Origin: NCEH01 sp040049195
GTDB taxonomy: Bacteria > Pseudomonadota > Alphaproteobacteria > Rhizobiales > Xanthobacteraceae
Direction: 5' to 3' (one strand)
DNA length: 64,000 nucleotides
Assembly (NCBI RefSeq): GCF_040049195.1
Contig: NZ_JBDZDL010000001.1
In this document: piece by piece, positions 1-7,905 of the stretch
Position numbering within the stretch: the first letter of the stretch is position 1
Layout of the letters: every line of letters begins with the position of its first letter
Translations under genes and position numbers: made by a program
Notes under the pieces: model-generated
The model's database searches: none
Told to the model about the DNA's origin: nothing
Seen by the model: the letters and a program-made list of their open reading frames with translations, nothing else

Positions 1-813
1 GCGAAATCCGTGCGCCGCGAACTGTTCACCGTGATGCTGGAGGCGGTGGAGCAAAGCGCGCCGCTGTTCCGCGCCGACCACCATATTCATCTGCGCTGCG
101 AGCTCACCGACCCGTCCGTGCTGGACCTGGTGGAGCCGCAGCTCGGCCGCGAGCGGCTCTCGCTCGCCTCCCTCATGGACCACACGCCGGGCACACGCCA
201 ATGGCGCAATGTGGAGCATCTGAAGACCTTCCTCTCGGGCATCGGCAAGAGCGCCGAGGATGTGGAGCGGGAAGTGCTGGAGCGCACCGAGCGCGGCCGG
301 GCGGCGGTGGCGGAAAATCATTCCCGCCTTGCCGCCCTGCTGCGCGACACTGGCATCGTTCTGGCAAGCCATGACGACACCGTGCCCGCCCATGTGGCCA
401 TGGCGCAGGACGCCGGCTGCACCATCTCCGAATTTCCCACCACCATGGAAGCAGCGCGCGCCGCCCATGCGGCGGGGCTCACCACCATCGGCGGCGCGCC
501 CAATGTGGTGCGCGGCGGCTCCCATTCCGGCGGGGTCGCCATGAAAGATCTCGCGGCCGCCGGCCTGCTGGATGCGCTGGCTTCCGATTACGTGCCCGCG
601 AGCCTGCTCCAGGGCGCGCTCGCGCTCACCCGCCAGGGCCTCGGGCTGCCGCAGGCCATGTCATTGGTCACGGCGCGCCCGGCGCGCATGGCCGGGCTCG
701 ACGATCGCGGCCGGCTGGAAGCTGGCCTGCGCGCCGACCTGCTGCGGTTCCGCCTCGACGGGGAGACGCCGGTGGTGCGCGAAGTGTTCGTCGAAGGCGC
801 ACGGGTGTTCTAA
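1..813 (+). CDS. phnM: PhnM, alpha-D-ribose 1-methylphosphonate 5-triphosphate diphosphatase (3' part)
   Basis: The reading frame is open at the left edge, so the N-terminus lies outside the window; about 270 C-terminal codons are present. The protein belongs to the amidohydrolase superfamily and removes pyrophosphate from ribose 1-methylphosphonate 5-triphosphate in the cytoplasmic C-P lyase pathway. Visible family features are FRADHHIHLRCE, the metal-site stretch ASHDDTVPAHV and the late Asp in LASDYVPASLLQGA, followed by the typical amidohydrolase end (ARMAGLDDRGRLEAGLRADL). Two phosphonate-operon proteins follow on the same strand, which supports PhnM over other amidohydrolases. Whether the upstream phn genes are present cannot be seen. 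Confidence 0.9.
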   Translation, partial: AKSVRRELFTVMLEAVEQSAPLFRADHHIHLRCELTDPSVLDLVEPQLGRERLSLASLMDHTPGTRQWRNVEHLKTFLSGIGKSAEDVEREVLERTERGRAAVAENHSRLAALLRDTGIVLASHDDTVPAHVAMAQDAGCTISEFPTTMEAARAAHAAGLTTIGGAPNVVRGGSHSGGVAMKDLAAAGLLDALASDYVPASLLQGALALTRQGLGLPQAMSLVTARPARMAGLDDRGRLEAGLRADLLRFRLDGETPVVREVFVEGARVF

Positions 814-903
814 ATAGCCATGGCGCACCGTGCACGTGCGCAACCCGGGCTTGGTTTGGCGCGCCGTCCGCGCCTGCTGCGCCGGCTTTGAACAGGGGGT
901 CGA

Positions 904-1626
904 ATGTCGCCGCGCTATGCCATCTATCTTGCGCCGCCGGGCGACAGCGCCCTCTGGAGCTTCGGCTCCGGCGTGCTCGGCTATGACGCCCTGACCGGCG
1001 CCGAGCTCGCGCCGCCCGCGCTCGCCGGCTTCGACGACGAGACCTGGCACGGCCTGACGCAGGACCCGCGCCGCTACGGCTTCCACGGCACGCTGAAGGC
1101 GCCCTTCCGCCTCGCCGAGGATCTGGACGAGGCCGACCTGTTCGCCGCCGTCGCCGCCTTCGCCACCGGCTATCGCCCGTTCGAACTGCCGCCGCTGGAG
1201 GTGCAGGCGCTTGGCGCCTTCGTGGCGCTGGTGCCGACGACGCCGGTGCCGGCGCTGCTGGATCTGGCCGCCTGCGCCGTGGTGGAACTCGACGGCCTGC
1301 GCGCGCCCCTGACGGCGCAGGAGGTGGCGCGGCGCCGGCCCGAGCGGCTCTCCGCCCGGCAGCTGGAACACCTTCAGCGCTACGGCTATCCCTATGTGCT
1401 GGAGGATTTCCGCTTCCACATGACGCTGACGGACGCGCTCGACGAACCGACCTGCGCGCACGCCGTCAACGCCTTGTGCGAGGCCTATGCCGCCAGCGGT
1501 GCGCATCTTCCCGTGCTGATCGAGGATATCGCGATCTATCGCCAGTCCGAGGCCGGCGAGCGCTTCCGCATTCTTCACCGCGCGCCGCTGGGCGGCGTCG
1601 CGCCCGCGCAGGATTTCCCGGCATGA
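904..1626 (+). CDS. DUF1045 phosphonate-operon protein, 2H-phosphoesterase-like
   Basis: A 240-residue protein starting with ATG 90 bp after phnM. It matches the DUF1045 family found in phosphonate operons. Two HxT motifs are visible, YGFHGTLKAPF near residue 60 and FRFHMTLTDAL near residue 165, which is the signature spacing of 2H phosphoesterases that open cyclic phosphates. C-P lyase generates 5-phosphoribosyl 1,2-cyclic phosphate, normally opened by PhnP. A role as an alternative cyclic phosphodiesterase is therefore reasonable, but it is inference from motif plus context. The stop codon overlaps the next start (ATGA), indicating translational coupling. Confidence 0.8.
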   Translation: MSPRYAIYLAPPGDSALWSFGSGVLGYDALTGAELAPPALAGFDDETWHGLTQDPRRYGFHGTLKAPFRLAEDLDEADLFAAVAAFATGYRPFELPPLEVQALGAFVALVPTTPVPALLDLAACAVVELDGLRAPLTAQEVARRRPERLSARQLEHLQRYGYPYVLEDFRFHMTLTDALDEPTCAHAVNALCEAYAASGAHLPVLIEDIAIYRQSEAGERFRILHRAPLGGVAPAQDFPA

Positions 1627-2276
1627 GCCCGCAAGCCCCGAAAAAGCTCGGCCTCGCACCGCTGATCCACGAGAGCGCGCAGGTGAGGGCCTCGACGCTT
1701 GGGCGCTACACCGAGGTGGGGGCGCGCACCAAGCTGCTCGAAGTCGGCATGGGCGATTATTCCTACGTCGCCAACGATGCCGACATCGCTTACGCCAGCA
1801 TCGGCAAATTCTGCTCCATCGCGGCGATGACGCGGCTCAACCCCGGCAATCATCCCATGTGGCGGGCGAGCCAGTCGCATTTCACCTACCGCGCCTCGGC
1901 CTATTTCGACGACGCGGCCGACGAGGCGGATTTCTTCCAATGGCGGCGCGACCATCATCTCCACATGGGGCATGACGTGTGGGTGGGGCATGGGGCGGTG
2001 ATCCTGCCCGGCCGCACCATCGGCACGGGTGCCGTGATCGCGGCGGGCGCGGTGGTGAGCAAGGATGTGCCGCCTTATGCCATCGTCGCCGGCGTGCCCG
2101 CGCGCATCGTGAAATGGCGTTTTCCCGAGGAGATCGCCGCGCGGCTGCAGGCGCTCGCCTGGTGGGACTGGCCGCACACCGCCCTGCGGGCGGCGCTGGA
2201 GGATTTCCGCAGCTTGTCCATCGAGGCCTTCCTGGAGCGCTACGAGCCCGCGGCGGTGGACGAGCCGCAGCCCTGA
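1623..2276 (+). CDS. Phosphonate-operon hexapeptide-repeat acetyltransferase
   Basis: A 217-residue left-handed beta-helix protein. The start ATG at 1623 overlaps the DUF1045 stop; a longer upstream frame exists but runs inside the preceding gene. The sequence resembles the DapH/chloramphenicol acetyltransferase-like family of phosphonate operons. It shows isoleucine-patch turns, a central insertion (FFQWRRDHHLHMGHDVWVGHG) with the likely catalytic His, and a C-terminal IVAGVPARIVKWRF as in xenobiotic acetyltransferases. It probably N- or O-acetylates a phosphonate substrate or intermediate using acetyl-CoA. The substrate cannot be read from sequence. Last gene of the phn operon on this strand. 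Confidence 0.8.
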   Translation: MSPQAPKKLGLAPLIHESAQVRASTLGRYTEVGARTKLLEVGMGDYSYVANDADIAYASIGKFCSIAAMTRLNPGNHPMWRASQSHFTYRASAYFDDAADEADFFQWRRDHHLHMGHDVWVGHGAVILPGRTIGTGAVIAAGAVVSKDVPPYAIVAGVPARIVKWRFPEEIAARLQALAWWDWPHTALRAALEDFRSLSIEAFLERYEPAAVDEPQP

Positions 2277-2285
2277 CCTGGGCTC

Positions 2286-2726
2286 TCAGGCCGGCTCCAC
2301 CCGCAGCACCGGGCCGTCCGCCGCCACCACCTTCACCTGGGCGCCCACGGGCAAGTCGGGACCCTCCACGCGCCAGATGGTGTCGTCGATGCGCACCCGC
2401 CCGATGCCTTGCTGGATCGCGTGCTCCAGCCTGAACACGCGCCCCACATAGCCTTCCGCCCGGCGGTTGAGAAACGGGCGGTCGCTCGCCTTGTCCGGCT
2501 TGGGCGTGATCTGCCGCGCGATCAGAACCGCCATCAGGGCAAGCCCCGCGAACACGATCACCTGCGCCTGCCATGAGAGCACCATGAGCAGGGCCACGCC
2601 GCCCGTGGCGAGCGCGGCGAGGCCGAGCCAGAGCAGGAAGACGCCGGGCAGGAACACTTCGGCCAGCAGGAGCAGGCCGCCGATGACGAACCAGCTCCAG
2701 AGGGATTGTTCGAGCAGTTCGCCCAT
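2286..2726 (-). CDS. NfeD-family membrane protein
   Basis: A 146-residue protein with two or three hydrophobic helices in the first 75 residues (WFVIGGLLLLAEVFLPGVF; LSWQAQVIVFAGLALMAVLI) followed by an OB-fold domain (residues about 90-146) with the NfeD-type stretch EGYVGRVFRLEHAI and a terminal VKVVAADGPVLRVEP. It is the short NfeD1b form without a serine protease domain. It starts 6 bp after the stop of the SPFH gene, the usual two-gene arrangement. The partners are thought to form a membrane microdomain or quality-control complex. Exact function is unknown. Confidence 0.88.
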   Translation of the reverse strand: MGELLEQSLWSWFVIGGLLLLAEVFLPGVFLLWLGLAALATGGVALLMVLSWQAQVIVFAGLALMAVLIARQITPKPDKASDRPFLNRRAEGYVGRVFRLEHAIQQGIGRVRIDDTIWRVEGPDLPVGAQVKVVAADGPVLRVEPA

Positions 2727-2732
2727 GGCCGC

Positions 2733-3716
2733 TCAGGCGTCCCGCGCCGGGCCGGCGGCGGGGCCGGTGGGACCCGCGCGGCGGATGGATTTCCCGTCCT
2801 CGCCGCCGAACGCGCCGCGCGCGATCTCGCCGATGCCGGCGAGCGAGGACAGCAGCGCCGTGCCCTCGTAGGGCATCAGCACCACCTTCTGGTTCGGCGC
2901 GCCGGCGAGCGTTTCGAACGCTTTCACATATTTCTCGGCGATATAATAATTGAGCGCGGCCGGATCGCCGGAGGCCACGGCGGCGGAGAGCATCTGCGTG
3001 GCCTTCGCGTCCGCCTCGGCGAGGCGTTCGCGCGCCTCGGCATCGCGGAAGGCGGCTTCGCGCCGCCCTTCCGCCTGCAGGATCTGCCCTTGCTTCTCGC
3101 CTTCCGAGCGCAGGATTTCCGACTGGCGCTGGCCTTCCGCCTCCAGGATCACGGCGCGCTTCTCGCGCTCGGCCTTCATCTGCCGGCCCATGGCGGCGAC
3201 GAGGTCGGCGGGCGGAACGATGTCCTTGATCTCGATGCGGTTGATCTTCACGCCCCAGCTCGACACCGCGGCATCCACCACCCGCAAGAGGCGCTCGTTG
3301 ATCTCGTCGCGATGCGAGAGCAACTGGTCGAGGTCCATGGACCCCATGACGGTGCGGATATTGGTGGTGGTCAAGGCGATGATGGAAGTGTCGAGCAAGG
3401 TGACTTCATAGCTCGCCTTGGCCGCATCGAAGACCTGGTAGAACACCACCCCGTCCACCGAGACGGTGGCATTGTCCTTGGTAATGACTTCCTGGGTTGG
3501 CACATCATGGACCTGTTCCATGATGTTCACCTTCTGCCCGATGCGGTCGATGAAGGGGACGATCAGGTTGAGGCCGGGATAGAGGGTACGCGTATAGCGG
3601 CGGAACCGCTCGACGGTGAATTGGTAGCCCTGCGGCACGGTCTTCACGCCGGCGAACACGGTTGCGATGACCAGGACCAGCAGAACCAGCACGAACGCAT
3701 TCAGTCCGAACGGCAT
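2733..3716 (-). CDS. SPFH/band 7 (stomatin/QmcA-type) membrane protein
   Basis: A 327-residue stomatin-like protein. The ATG at 3716 is chosen because it gives an N-terminal anchor (MPFGLNAFVLVLLVLVIATV) immediately followed by the conserved VPQGYQFTVERFRRYTRTLYPG. The frame continues upstream only into the repetitive stretch. The SPFH domain covers roughly residues 25-190 (DNATVSVDGVVFYQVFDA, IRTVMGSMDLDQLLSHRDEI, WGVKINRIEIKDI). A long charged coiled coil rich in Glu, Arg and Gln follows (about 195-250), as in QmcA/YbbK. The protein oligomerises in the cytoplasmic membrane; the adjacent NfeD gene is its usual partner. Confidence 0.9.
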   Translation of the reverse strand: MPFGLNAFVLVLLVLVIATVFAGVKTVPQGYQFTVERFRRYTRTLYPGLNLIVPFIDRIGQKVNIMEQVHDVPTQEVITKDNATVSVDGVVFYQVFDAAKASYEVTLLDTSIIALTTTNIRTVMGSMDLDQLLSHRDEINERLLRVVDAAVSSWGVKINRIEIKDIVPPADLVAAMGRQMKAEREKRAVILEAEGQRQSEILRSEGEKQGQILQAEGRREAAFRDAEARERLAEADAKATQMLSAAVASGDPAALNYYIAEKYVKAFETLAGAPNQKVVLMPYEGTALLSSLAGIGEIARGAFGGEDGKSIRRAGPTGPAAGPARDA

Positions 3717-3801
3717 GGCGTGTCTCCCCGCGCATCGCCCCGTTTCGAGGCGGTCGGCGGATATGGGCACGCCCATCGCCCTGCCGCAAGCACGCGGTGC
3801 C

Positions 3802-4011
3802 GAGGGGCGGAACAAAGGACGATCCGAGCCGGCGCAGCGATTCGGACACGGTTCGTTTCCCGCCCGTTCGTATCCCCGGCGCGGCCGTCCCGCAGCGGGA
3901 CAGGGGTGGGGAGGCGGAACGAAGCGCGTTTTTCCCGAAGGCAGCGATTCGCGCCCGGTTCGTTCCCGGCGCGTTCGCAATTGGGGCGCAGCCCGTCCCG
4001 TTGCGGGACGG
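3802..4011. repeat. Two imperfect direct repeats of about 100 bp (period 107-108)
   Basis: The interval between hemH and the SPFH gene holds two tandem copies, roughly 3802-3901 and 3911-4009. Shared blocks in the same order are AGGGGCGGAAC/GAGGCGGAAC, AGCGATTCG (3836 and 3943), GGTTCGTT-CCCG, CGTTCG, and a terminal palindrome GTCCCG-nnn-CGGGAC (3887-3901 and 3995-4009). The second palindrome extends to CCGTCCCG-TTG-CGGGACGG and lies just after the hemH stop, so it may act as an RNA hairpin or terminator, although no T-tract follows. All six frames are unconvincing as protein. It looks like a dispersed intergenic repeat family, an inference that needs genome context. Confidence 0.75.
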
Positions 4012-4017
4012 CGGGCG

Positions 4018-5091
4018 TCAGCCGGCGATCCAGCCGGACAGTTCGCGCCGCACCACGGCCTCGATCACCCGCATGCCCTCGGCACTGTCGTTCAGGCACG
4101 GGATGGCCGCGAATTTCTCGCCGCCATTGTGCTTGAAGATCTCGGCGTTCTCGACGCCGATCTCCTCCAGCGTCTCCAGGCAATCGGCGGTGAAGCCGGG
4201 ATTGACGATGGCGAGCCGCTTCACGCCGCTCTTCGCCAGCGCCTCCACCGTCTTGTCCGTATAGGGCTGCAGCCATTCCTCCGTGCCGAAGCGGGACTGG
4301 AAGGTGAGGCGGAATTTCTCCGGCGAGAAGCCGAGCCGCTCGCGCATGAGCCGGGCCGTCTTCACGCACTGGCAATGATAGGGATCGCCCTTCAGCAGGT
4401 AGGATTTCGGCACGCCGTGGAACGAGGCGAGGATCACCTCCGGCTCGAAATCGAGCTGCGCCAGATGTTCTTCCAGCGCCGCGCAGGCGGCCTCGATATA
4501 GACCGGGTCGTCATGCCAGGGCGGGGCGACGCGCAGGATCGGCTGCCAGCGCATGGTCTTGAGCTTATCGAACGCCTTGTCGCAGACGGTGGCGGTGGTG
4601 GCGGCGGCATATTGGGGATAGAGCGGCACCAGAAGGATGCGCTCGCAGCCCGCTTTCTGCAGCGCCTCGATGCGCTCGCCGATGGGCGGCTTGCCGTAGC
4701 GCATCGCCCAGTCCACCACGATGCGGGCGTCGGTGCCGCTGAGACTTGCGGCGAGCTTCTCGGCCTGGGAGCGCGTGATGGTCTTCAGCGGACCCTCGTT
4801 GCGCTCCTTGTTCCAGATGCTCTCATAATCCTTGCCCTTGGGGCCGGGCCGCTTGGTGAGGACGATGGCGTTGAGGATGAACCACCACACGGCGCGGTTC
4901 ACCTCGATGACCCGTTTGTCCCAGAGGAATTCCTTCAGATAGGCGCGCATGGACCAATAATCGGTCGCTTCCGGCGTGCCGAGATTGACCAGCAGCACCC
5001 CGATGCGCCCGTAGGACACGGGCGGATGGTCCTTCGGGAAGTGGGTGGCATCGCCGAATGGTGCGGCTGCGGGGGCGGGGGACGTGGCCAT
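4018..5091 (-). CDS. hemH: Ferrochelatase
   Basis: A 357-residue enzyme that inserts Fe2+ into protoporphyrin IX, the last step of haem synthesis. The N-terminal domain begins IGVLLVNLGTPEATDYWSMR; the catalytic His is in LASFHGVPKSYL (His225). The YHCQC motif, the FQSRFGTEEWLQPYT block and the Glu-rich NPGFTADCLETLEEI complete the family pattern. Length is at the long end of the bacterial range because of a short Ala/Pro N-terminal extension (MATSPAPAAAPFGDA). Extra cysteines (HCQC, DCLETL, PCLNDS) leave open a 2Fe-2S cluster as in some alphaproteobacterial ferrochelatases, but I cannot confirm it. An IsdG-like protein is encoded upstream on the same strand. Confidence 0.96.
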   Translation of the reverse strand: MATSPAPAAAPFGDATHFPKDHPPVSYGRIGVLLVNLGTPEATDYWSMRAYLKEFLWDKRVIEVNRAVWWFILNAIVLTKRPGPKGKDYESIWNKERNEGPLKTITRSQAEKLAASLSGTDARIVVDWAMRYGKPPIGERIEALQKAGCERILLVPLYPQYAAATTATVCDKAFDKLKTMRWQPILRVAPPWHDDPVYIEAACAALEEHLAQLDFEPEVILASFHGVPKSYLLKGDPYHCQCVKTARLMRERLGFSPEKFRLTFQSRFGTEEWLQPYTDKTVEALAKSGVKRLAIVNPGFTADCLETLEEIGVENAEIFKHNGGEKFAAIPCLNDSAEGMRVIEAVVRRELSGWIAG

Positions 5092-5212
5092 GGTCTCTCC
5101 TCTTGCGAGGCGAGATGAGGCTTTGCGGGCGCAAGGTCAATGTGAAACGCAGCCGCGCCGGACGGCGGCCGCGTTCACCATTGCGCCAGCGCGCTCCGGT
5201 ACCGCCGCAGCC

Positions 5213-5536
5213 TCAGGCCGCGTTCGGTGTCAGCGCGAGCACGGATTCGAAGCCCTCGAATTCCGGCGGGCCGATGTAATTCACCTTATTGGTGCCGGCG
5301 CTCGCATGGGCGGCGCGGAACGCCTCCGAGCGGGTCCAGCCCTCGAAATCCGCCTTCGAAGCCCAATGGGTGTGGGAGGCATAGAGGGTGTAATCCTCCT
5401 TCTGCGGCCCCTTGAGCAGGTTGAAGGCGACGAAGCCCGGCACGGTGGCGAGATAGCTGTCGCGCTCGCGCCAGACGCGCTCGAACTCGGCCTCGGATCC
5501 CTGCTTCACCTTGAAGCGGTTCATGGCAATGTACAT
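5213..5536 (-). CDS. Antibiotic-biosynthesis-monooxygenase fold protein, IsdG/HmuQ-like haem-degrading type
   Basis: A 107-residue single ABM-fold protein. MYIAMNRFKVKQGSEAEFE at the start and the block LYASHTHWASKADFEGWTRS, followed by FRAAHASAG, match rhizobial HmuQ/HmuD-type haem oxygenases of the IsdG family, where an Asn near the N-terminus (N6) and the distal His in the ASHTHW block are functionally important. It would cleave haem to release iron in the cytoplasm. It lies 121 bp upstream of ferrochelatase on the same strand, so haem synthesis and haem turnover may be co-transcribed. A generic quinone monooxygenase role is the main alternative. Confidence 0.75.
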   Translation of the reverse strand: MYIAMNRFKVKQGSEAEFERVWRERDSYLATVPGFVAFNLLKGPQKEDYTLYASHTHWASKADFEGWTRSEAFRAAHASAGTNKVNYIGPPEFEGFESVLALTPNAA

Positions 5537-5718
5537 GCGTCTCTCCTGATCCCGCCCCGTCGGCCCACGGACCCGCTTGCGGCGCGGCCAGCGGAGGGCG
5601 CGGCGCTGCGGCGCCGCTGCGCGACGGGCGCGTCACGCTAGGGGAGAAAGCAGCGGCGCGCGCGCATGTCCAGACGCCGCGGCGCAAATCAGAATCGGTA
5701 TAATGAAAGGCTTCCGGA

Positions 5719-5793
5719 TGGTGGGCGCGACAGGGATCGAACCTGTGACCCTCACGATGTCAACGTGATGCTCTCCCGCTGAGCTACGCGCCC
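5719..5793 (-). tRNA. tRNA-Val (anticodon GAC)
   Basis: On the minus strand a complete cloverleaf folds: a 7-bp acceptor stem GGGCGCG/CGCGCCC, D arm GCTC-AGCGGGA-GAGC, anticodon stem TCACG/CGTGA enclosing loop TTGACAT with anticodon GAC, a 5-nt variable loop, and a T arm ACAGG-TTCGATC-CCTGT. The discriminator base is A and the 3' CCA is encoded. Total length is 75 nt. It reads GUC/GUU valine codons. Confidence 0.97.
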
Positions 5794-5865
5794 ATCCGTT
5801 GGAAGGAGGCCTCTATATCGGCAAGTTTTAAGCGATGCAAGGCGTCGGCGGCGGATATCCCCCGC

Positions 5866-6228
5866 TCACGCCGCAGCCAACATTTTTCCCACTTCGAAAA
5901 CCAGATCGCGCAGATGAAACGGCTTGGAGAGCACCTTGGCCTCGCGCGGGGCTTCCACGTCGGCGTTCAGCGCCACGGCGGCAAAGCCGGTGATGAACAT
6001 GACCTTGAGATCGGGATCGAGCTCGGTTGCGCGCCGAGCAAGCTCGATGCCATCCATCTCCGGCATGACGATATCGGTGAGGAGCAGTTCGAACGGCTCT
6101 TCCCGCATACGTTCATAGGCGGAACGGCCGTTGTCGAAAGAGGCCACCTGGTAGCCCGCATTTTGCAGCGCCTTCACCAGAAAGCGGCGCATGTCATTGT
6201 CGTCTTCGGCGAGCAGGATCTTCGACAC
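5866..6228 (-). CDS. cpdR: CpdR-like single-domain response regulator
   Basis: A 120-residue stand-alone receiver domain. Acidic pocket LLAEDDND (residues 5-12), phosphoacceptor Asp52 in LLTDIVMPEMDG, and conserved Lys102 in LSKPFHL. The sequence closely resembles alphaproteobacterial CpdR, which in its unphosphorylated state delivers substrates to ClpXP under control of the CckA-ChpT phosphorelay and so helps destroy CtrA during the cell cycle. The start is GTG at 6228, preceded by a purine-rich AAGGGGACGAAGG. It is monocistronic and divergent from the N-formylglutamate amidohydrolase gene, as commonly seen in Rhizobiales. Confidence 0.9.
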   Translation of the reverse strand: MSKILLAEDDNDMRRFLVKALQNAGYQVASFDNGRSAYERMREEPFELLLTDIVMPEMDGIELARRATELDPDLKVMFITGFAAVALNADVEAPREAKVLSKPFHLRDLVFEVGKMLAAA

Positions 6229-6405
6229 GCCTTCGTCCCCTTGTTACATGTGCTGCGCCGTCGGCGTACTGGCAGCAGCGTCCATGGCTTGTTTCGCGCA
6301 TTCGGGTAAATTCGAAGTGAACCTTCTCACCTCTTCCCAAAACACCGCCGCGCCGGGCATCATGAAGCGGGCCGCCGGCTCACCCGTCGATCATTTGAGC
6401 CAGCG

Positions 6406-7296
6406 ATGACAGCCTGCCTAGCCGATACCATCGATCCGGCCTTCGATATCCTGCTTCCCGAGGCGGTCACGGCGCCGTTCGTGTTCAACTCGCCGCACAG
6501 CGGACGAATCTACCCGCGCGCCTTCATGGAACAGACGCGGCTGGATTTCGACACCTTGCGCCGTTCCGAAGACAGTTTTGTGGACGAATTGTTCGCGGAC
6601 GTGGTCTCCGCCGGCCTGCCGCTGATGCGGGCGCTGTTTCCGCGCGCCTTTCTCGACCTCAACCGCGAGCCGTACGAGCTCGACCCGCGCATGTTCGAAG
6701 GCCGCCTGCCGGCGTTCGCCAACACGCGCTCGCTGCGGGTGTCGGGCGGGCTTGGCACGATCGCGCGCGTGGTCGGCGAGGCGCAGGACATTTATTTCCG
6801 TCGCCTCACGGTCAGCGAGGGGCTGGAGCGCATCGAGACCTTCTACAAGCCCTATCATCAGGCCCTGCGGCGCCTCATCACCCGCACCCATCGCACGTTC
6901 GGCGCGGTGGTGCTGGTGGATTGCCATTCCATGCCCTCCGGCCCGGGACGGGAGGAGGGCGGGCGCGCCGACATCGTGCTGGGCGATCGCTATGCGACCA
7001 GCTGCGCCGGCTTCATCACCGATGCGGTGGAGCAGGAACTGACCGCGCGCGGCTATGCGGTGGTGCGCAACAAGCCCTATGCGGGCGGCTACATCACCGA
7101 ACATTACGGAAATCCGGCGGCGGGCCTGCATGCGGTGCAGATTGAAATCAACCGCGGTCTCTATATGGATGAGGCGAATTACCAGCGGGCCGCGGATTTT
7201 TATCGTGTCCGGGCAGACCTTTGCGCGGCGATGGCGGGTGTTGTCGCACGCACGGCGGAAGCTTTGACGGGGCCGCGGGCGGCCGCTGCCGAATAA
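6406..7296 (+). CDS. N-formylglutamate amidohydrolase
   Basis: A 296-residue protein of the N-formylglutamate amidohydrolase (HutG/FGase) family, hydrolysing N-formyl-L-glutamate to glutamate and formate; it may also act on other N-formyl amino acids. Family landmarks are FVFNSPHSGRIYP near the N-terminus, RRSEDSFVDELF, LDLNREPYELDPRMF, the metal-site DCHSMPSGPG and the late VQIEINRGLYMDE. No histidine-utilisation genes are next to it. A weak stem (AAGGCA/TGCCTT) followed by GCGTTTTT just after the stop may terminate it. Confidence 0.9.
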   Translation: MTACLADTIDPAFDILLPEAVTAPFVFNSPHSGRIYPRAFMEQTRLDFDTLRRSEDSFVDELFADVVSAGLPLMRALFPRAFLDLNREPYELDPRMFEGRLPAFANTRSLRVSGGLGTIARVVGEAQDIYFRRLTVSEGLERIETFYKPYHQALRRLITRTHRTFGAVVLVDCHSMPSGPGREEGGRADIVLGDRYATSCAGFITDAVEQELTARGYAVVRNKPYAGGYITEHYGNPAAGLHAVQIEINRGLYMDEANYQRAADFYRVRADLCAAMAGVVARTAEALTGPRAAAAE

Positions 7297-7323
7297 GGCA
7301 TAAAAAAGGTGCCTTGCGTTTTT
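7295..7323 (+). terminator. Weak terminator after the N-formylglutamate amidohydrolase gene
   Basis: AAGGCA and TGCCTT can pair across a 9-nt A-rich loop and are followed by GCGTTTTT. The stem is only 6 bp and starts inside the stop codon region, so this is tentative. Confidence 0.35.
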
Positions 7324-7405
7324 CGAATGGCAGATATACGAATTTGCGCACGGGGCGATTTCGTAAAGAAATAGCCATTGGAGACCGATTGCCTTGATGC
7401 AGCCG

Positions 7406-7506
7406 GCTCAAAAAGAAAGGGGCCGCCCGCAGAGCGAACGGCCCAAGTCTAGGGAGGAAACGCCCAAGGAGGGCAGCGACACAGCGACGCCAATCGCCAT
7501 GTCGCA
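7406..7506 (-). ncRNA. suhB/mmgR (alpha-r8) family sRNA, copy 1
   Basis: The minus strand reads, in order, a GCCC-TCCTT-GGGC hairpin, the single-stranded CU-rich GTTTCCTCCCTAGACTT (containing the TTTCCTCCCT anti-Shine-Dalgarno motif typical of mmgR/suhB RNAs), and an 11-bp terminator stem (GGGCCGTTCGC / GCGGGCGGCCC, loop TCT) ending in CCTTTCTTTTT. A promoter CTTGAT-N-CTATTG precedes it, giving a start near 7506 and a length of about 100 nt. Forty nucleotides (7439-7478) are identical to copy 2. In Sinorhizobium the mmgR RNA is linked to PHB storage control; the targets here are unknown. Family assignment is by recalled consensus. Confidence 0.82.
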
Positions 7507-7512
7507 ATGCAG

Positions 7513-7541
7513 CAATAGCCCATTGCGGTGCCAAAAATCAA
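7513..7541 (-). promoter_or_regulatory. Sigma-70-type promoter of sRNA copy 1
   Basis: On the minus strand TTGATT (-35) is separated by 17 nt from CTATTG (-10, 7513-7518). The predicted start near 7506 fits the distance to the conserved sRNA body. Confidence 0.55.
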
Positions 7542-7905
7542 GTGGTCCTTTGTCGCACTCTTGTATACCAGGATAAGGCTTTGGATTTAAAAGATTTTAT
7601 GCCGCAGAAGGGTGGTTCAGCACGGCTTTCAAGGCTGTGTCGAGCGAAAATAATCGACTCAATCCCGTCTAAAACGGCCTGAATTGACACAGTGCGCCGC
7701 ACGCGTGTCATTTGAGCCACAGTCCGGAAGGCGAAAACGGCATTCCCGGTTGCTGTAATAGGTTTCCCGATACCGTCATGGACGGATGGGCAAAAGCAGC
7801 CACGAAGCTGCAGGCCGCCACGCAGGGTGCGGCACGATCCGGCGTCTCGCCACGGAGTCGGATCGGAACACGGGTGTGCGAGGGGAAGACGGCCGCAAAG
7901 GCCGC

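Noticed and set aside
3717..3980. N-terminal extension of the SPFH protein
   Set aside because: It would run through the repeat units and place 88 Arg/Pro-rich residues before a clear membrane anchor.
7538..7720. Small minus-strand frame upstream of sRNA copy 1
   Set aside because: No ribosome site and no family resemblance; it overlaps the sRNA promoter region.
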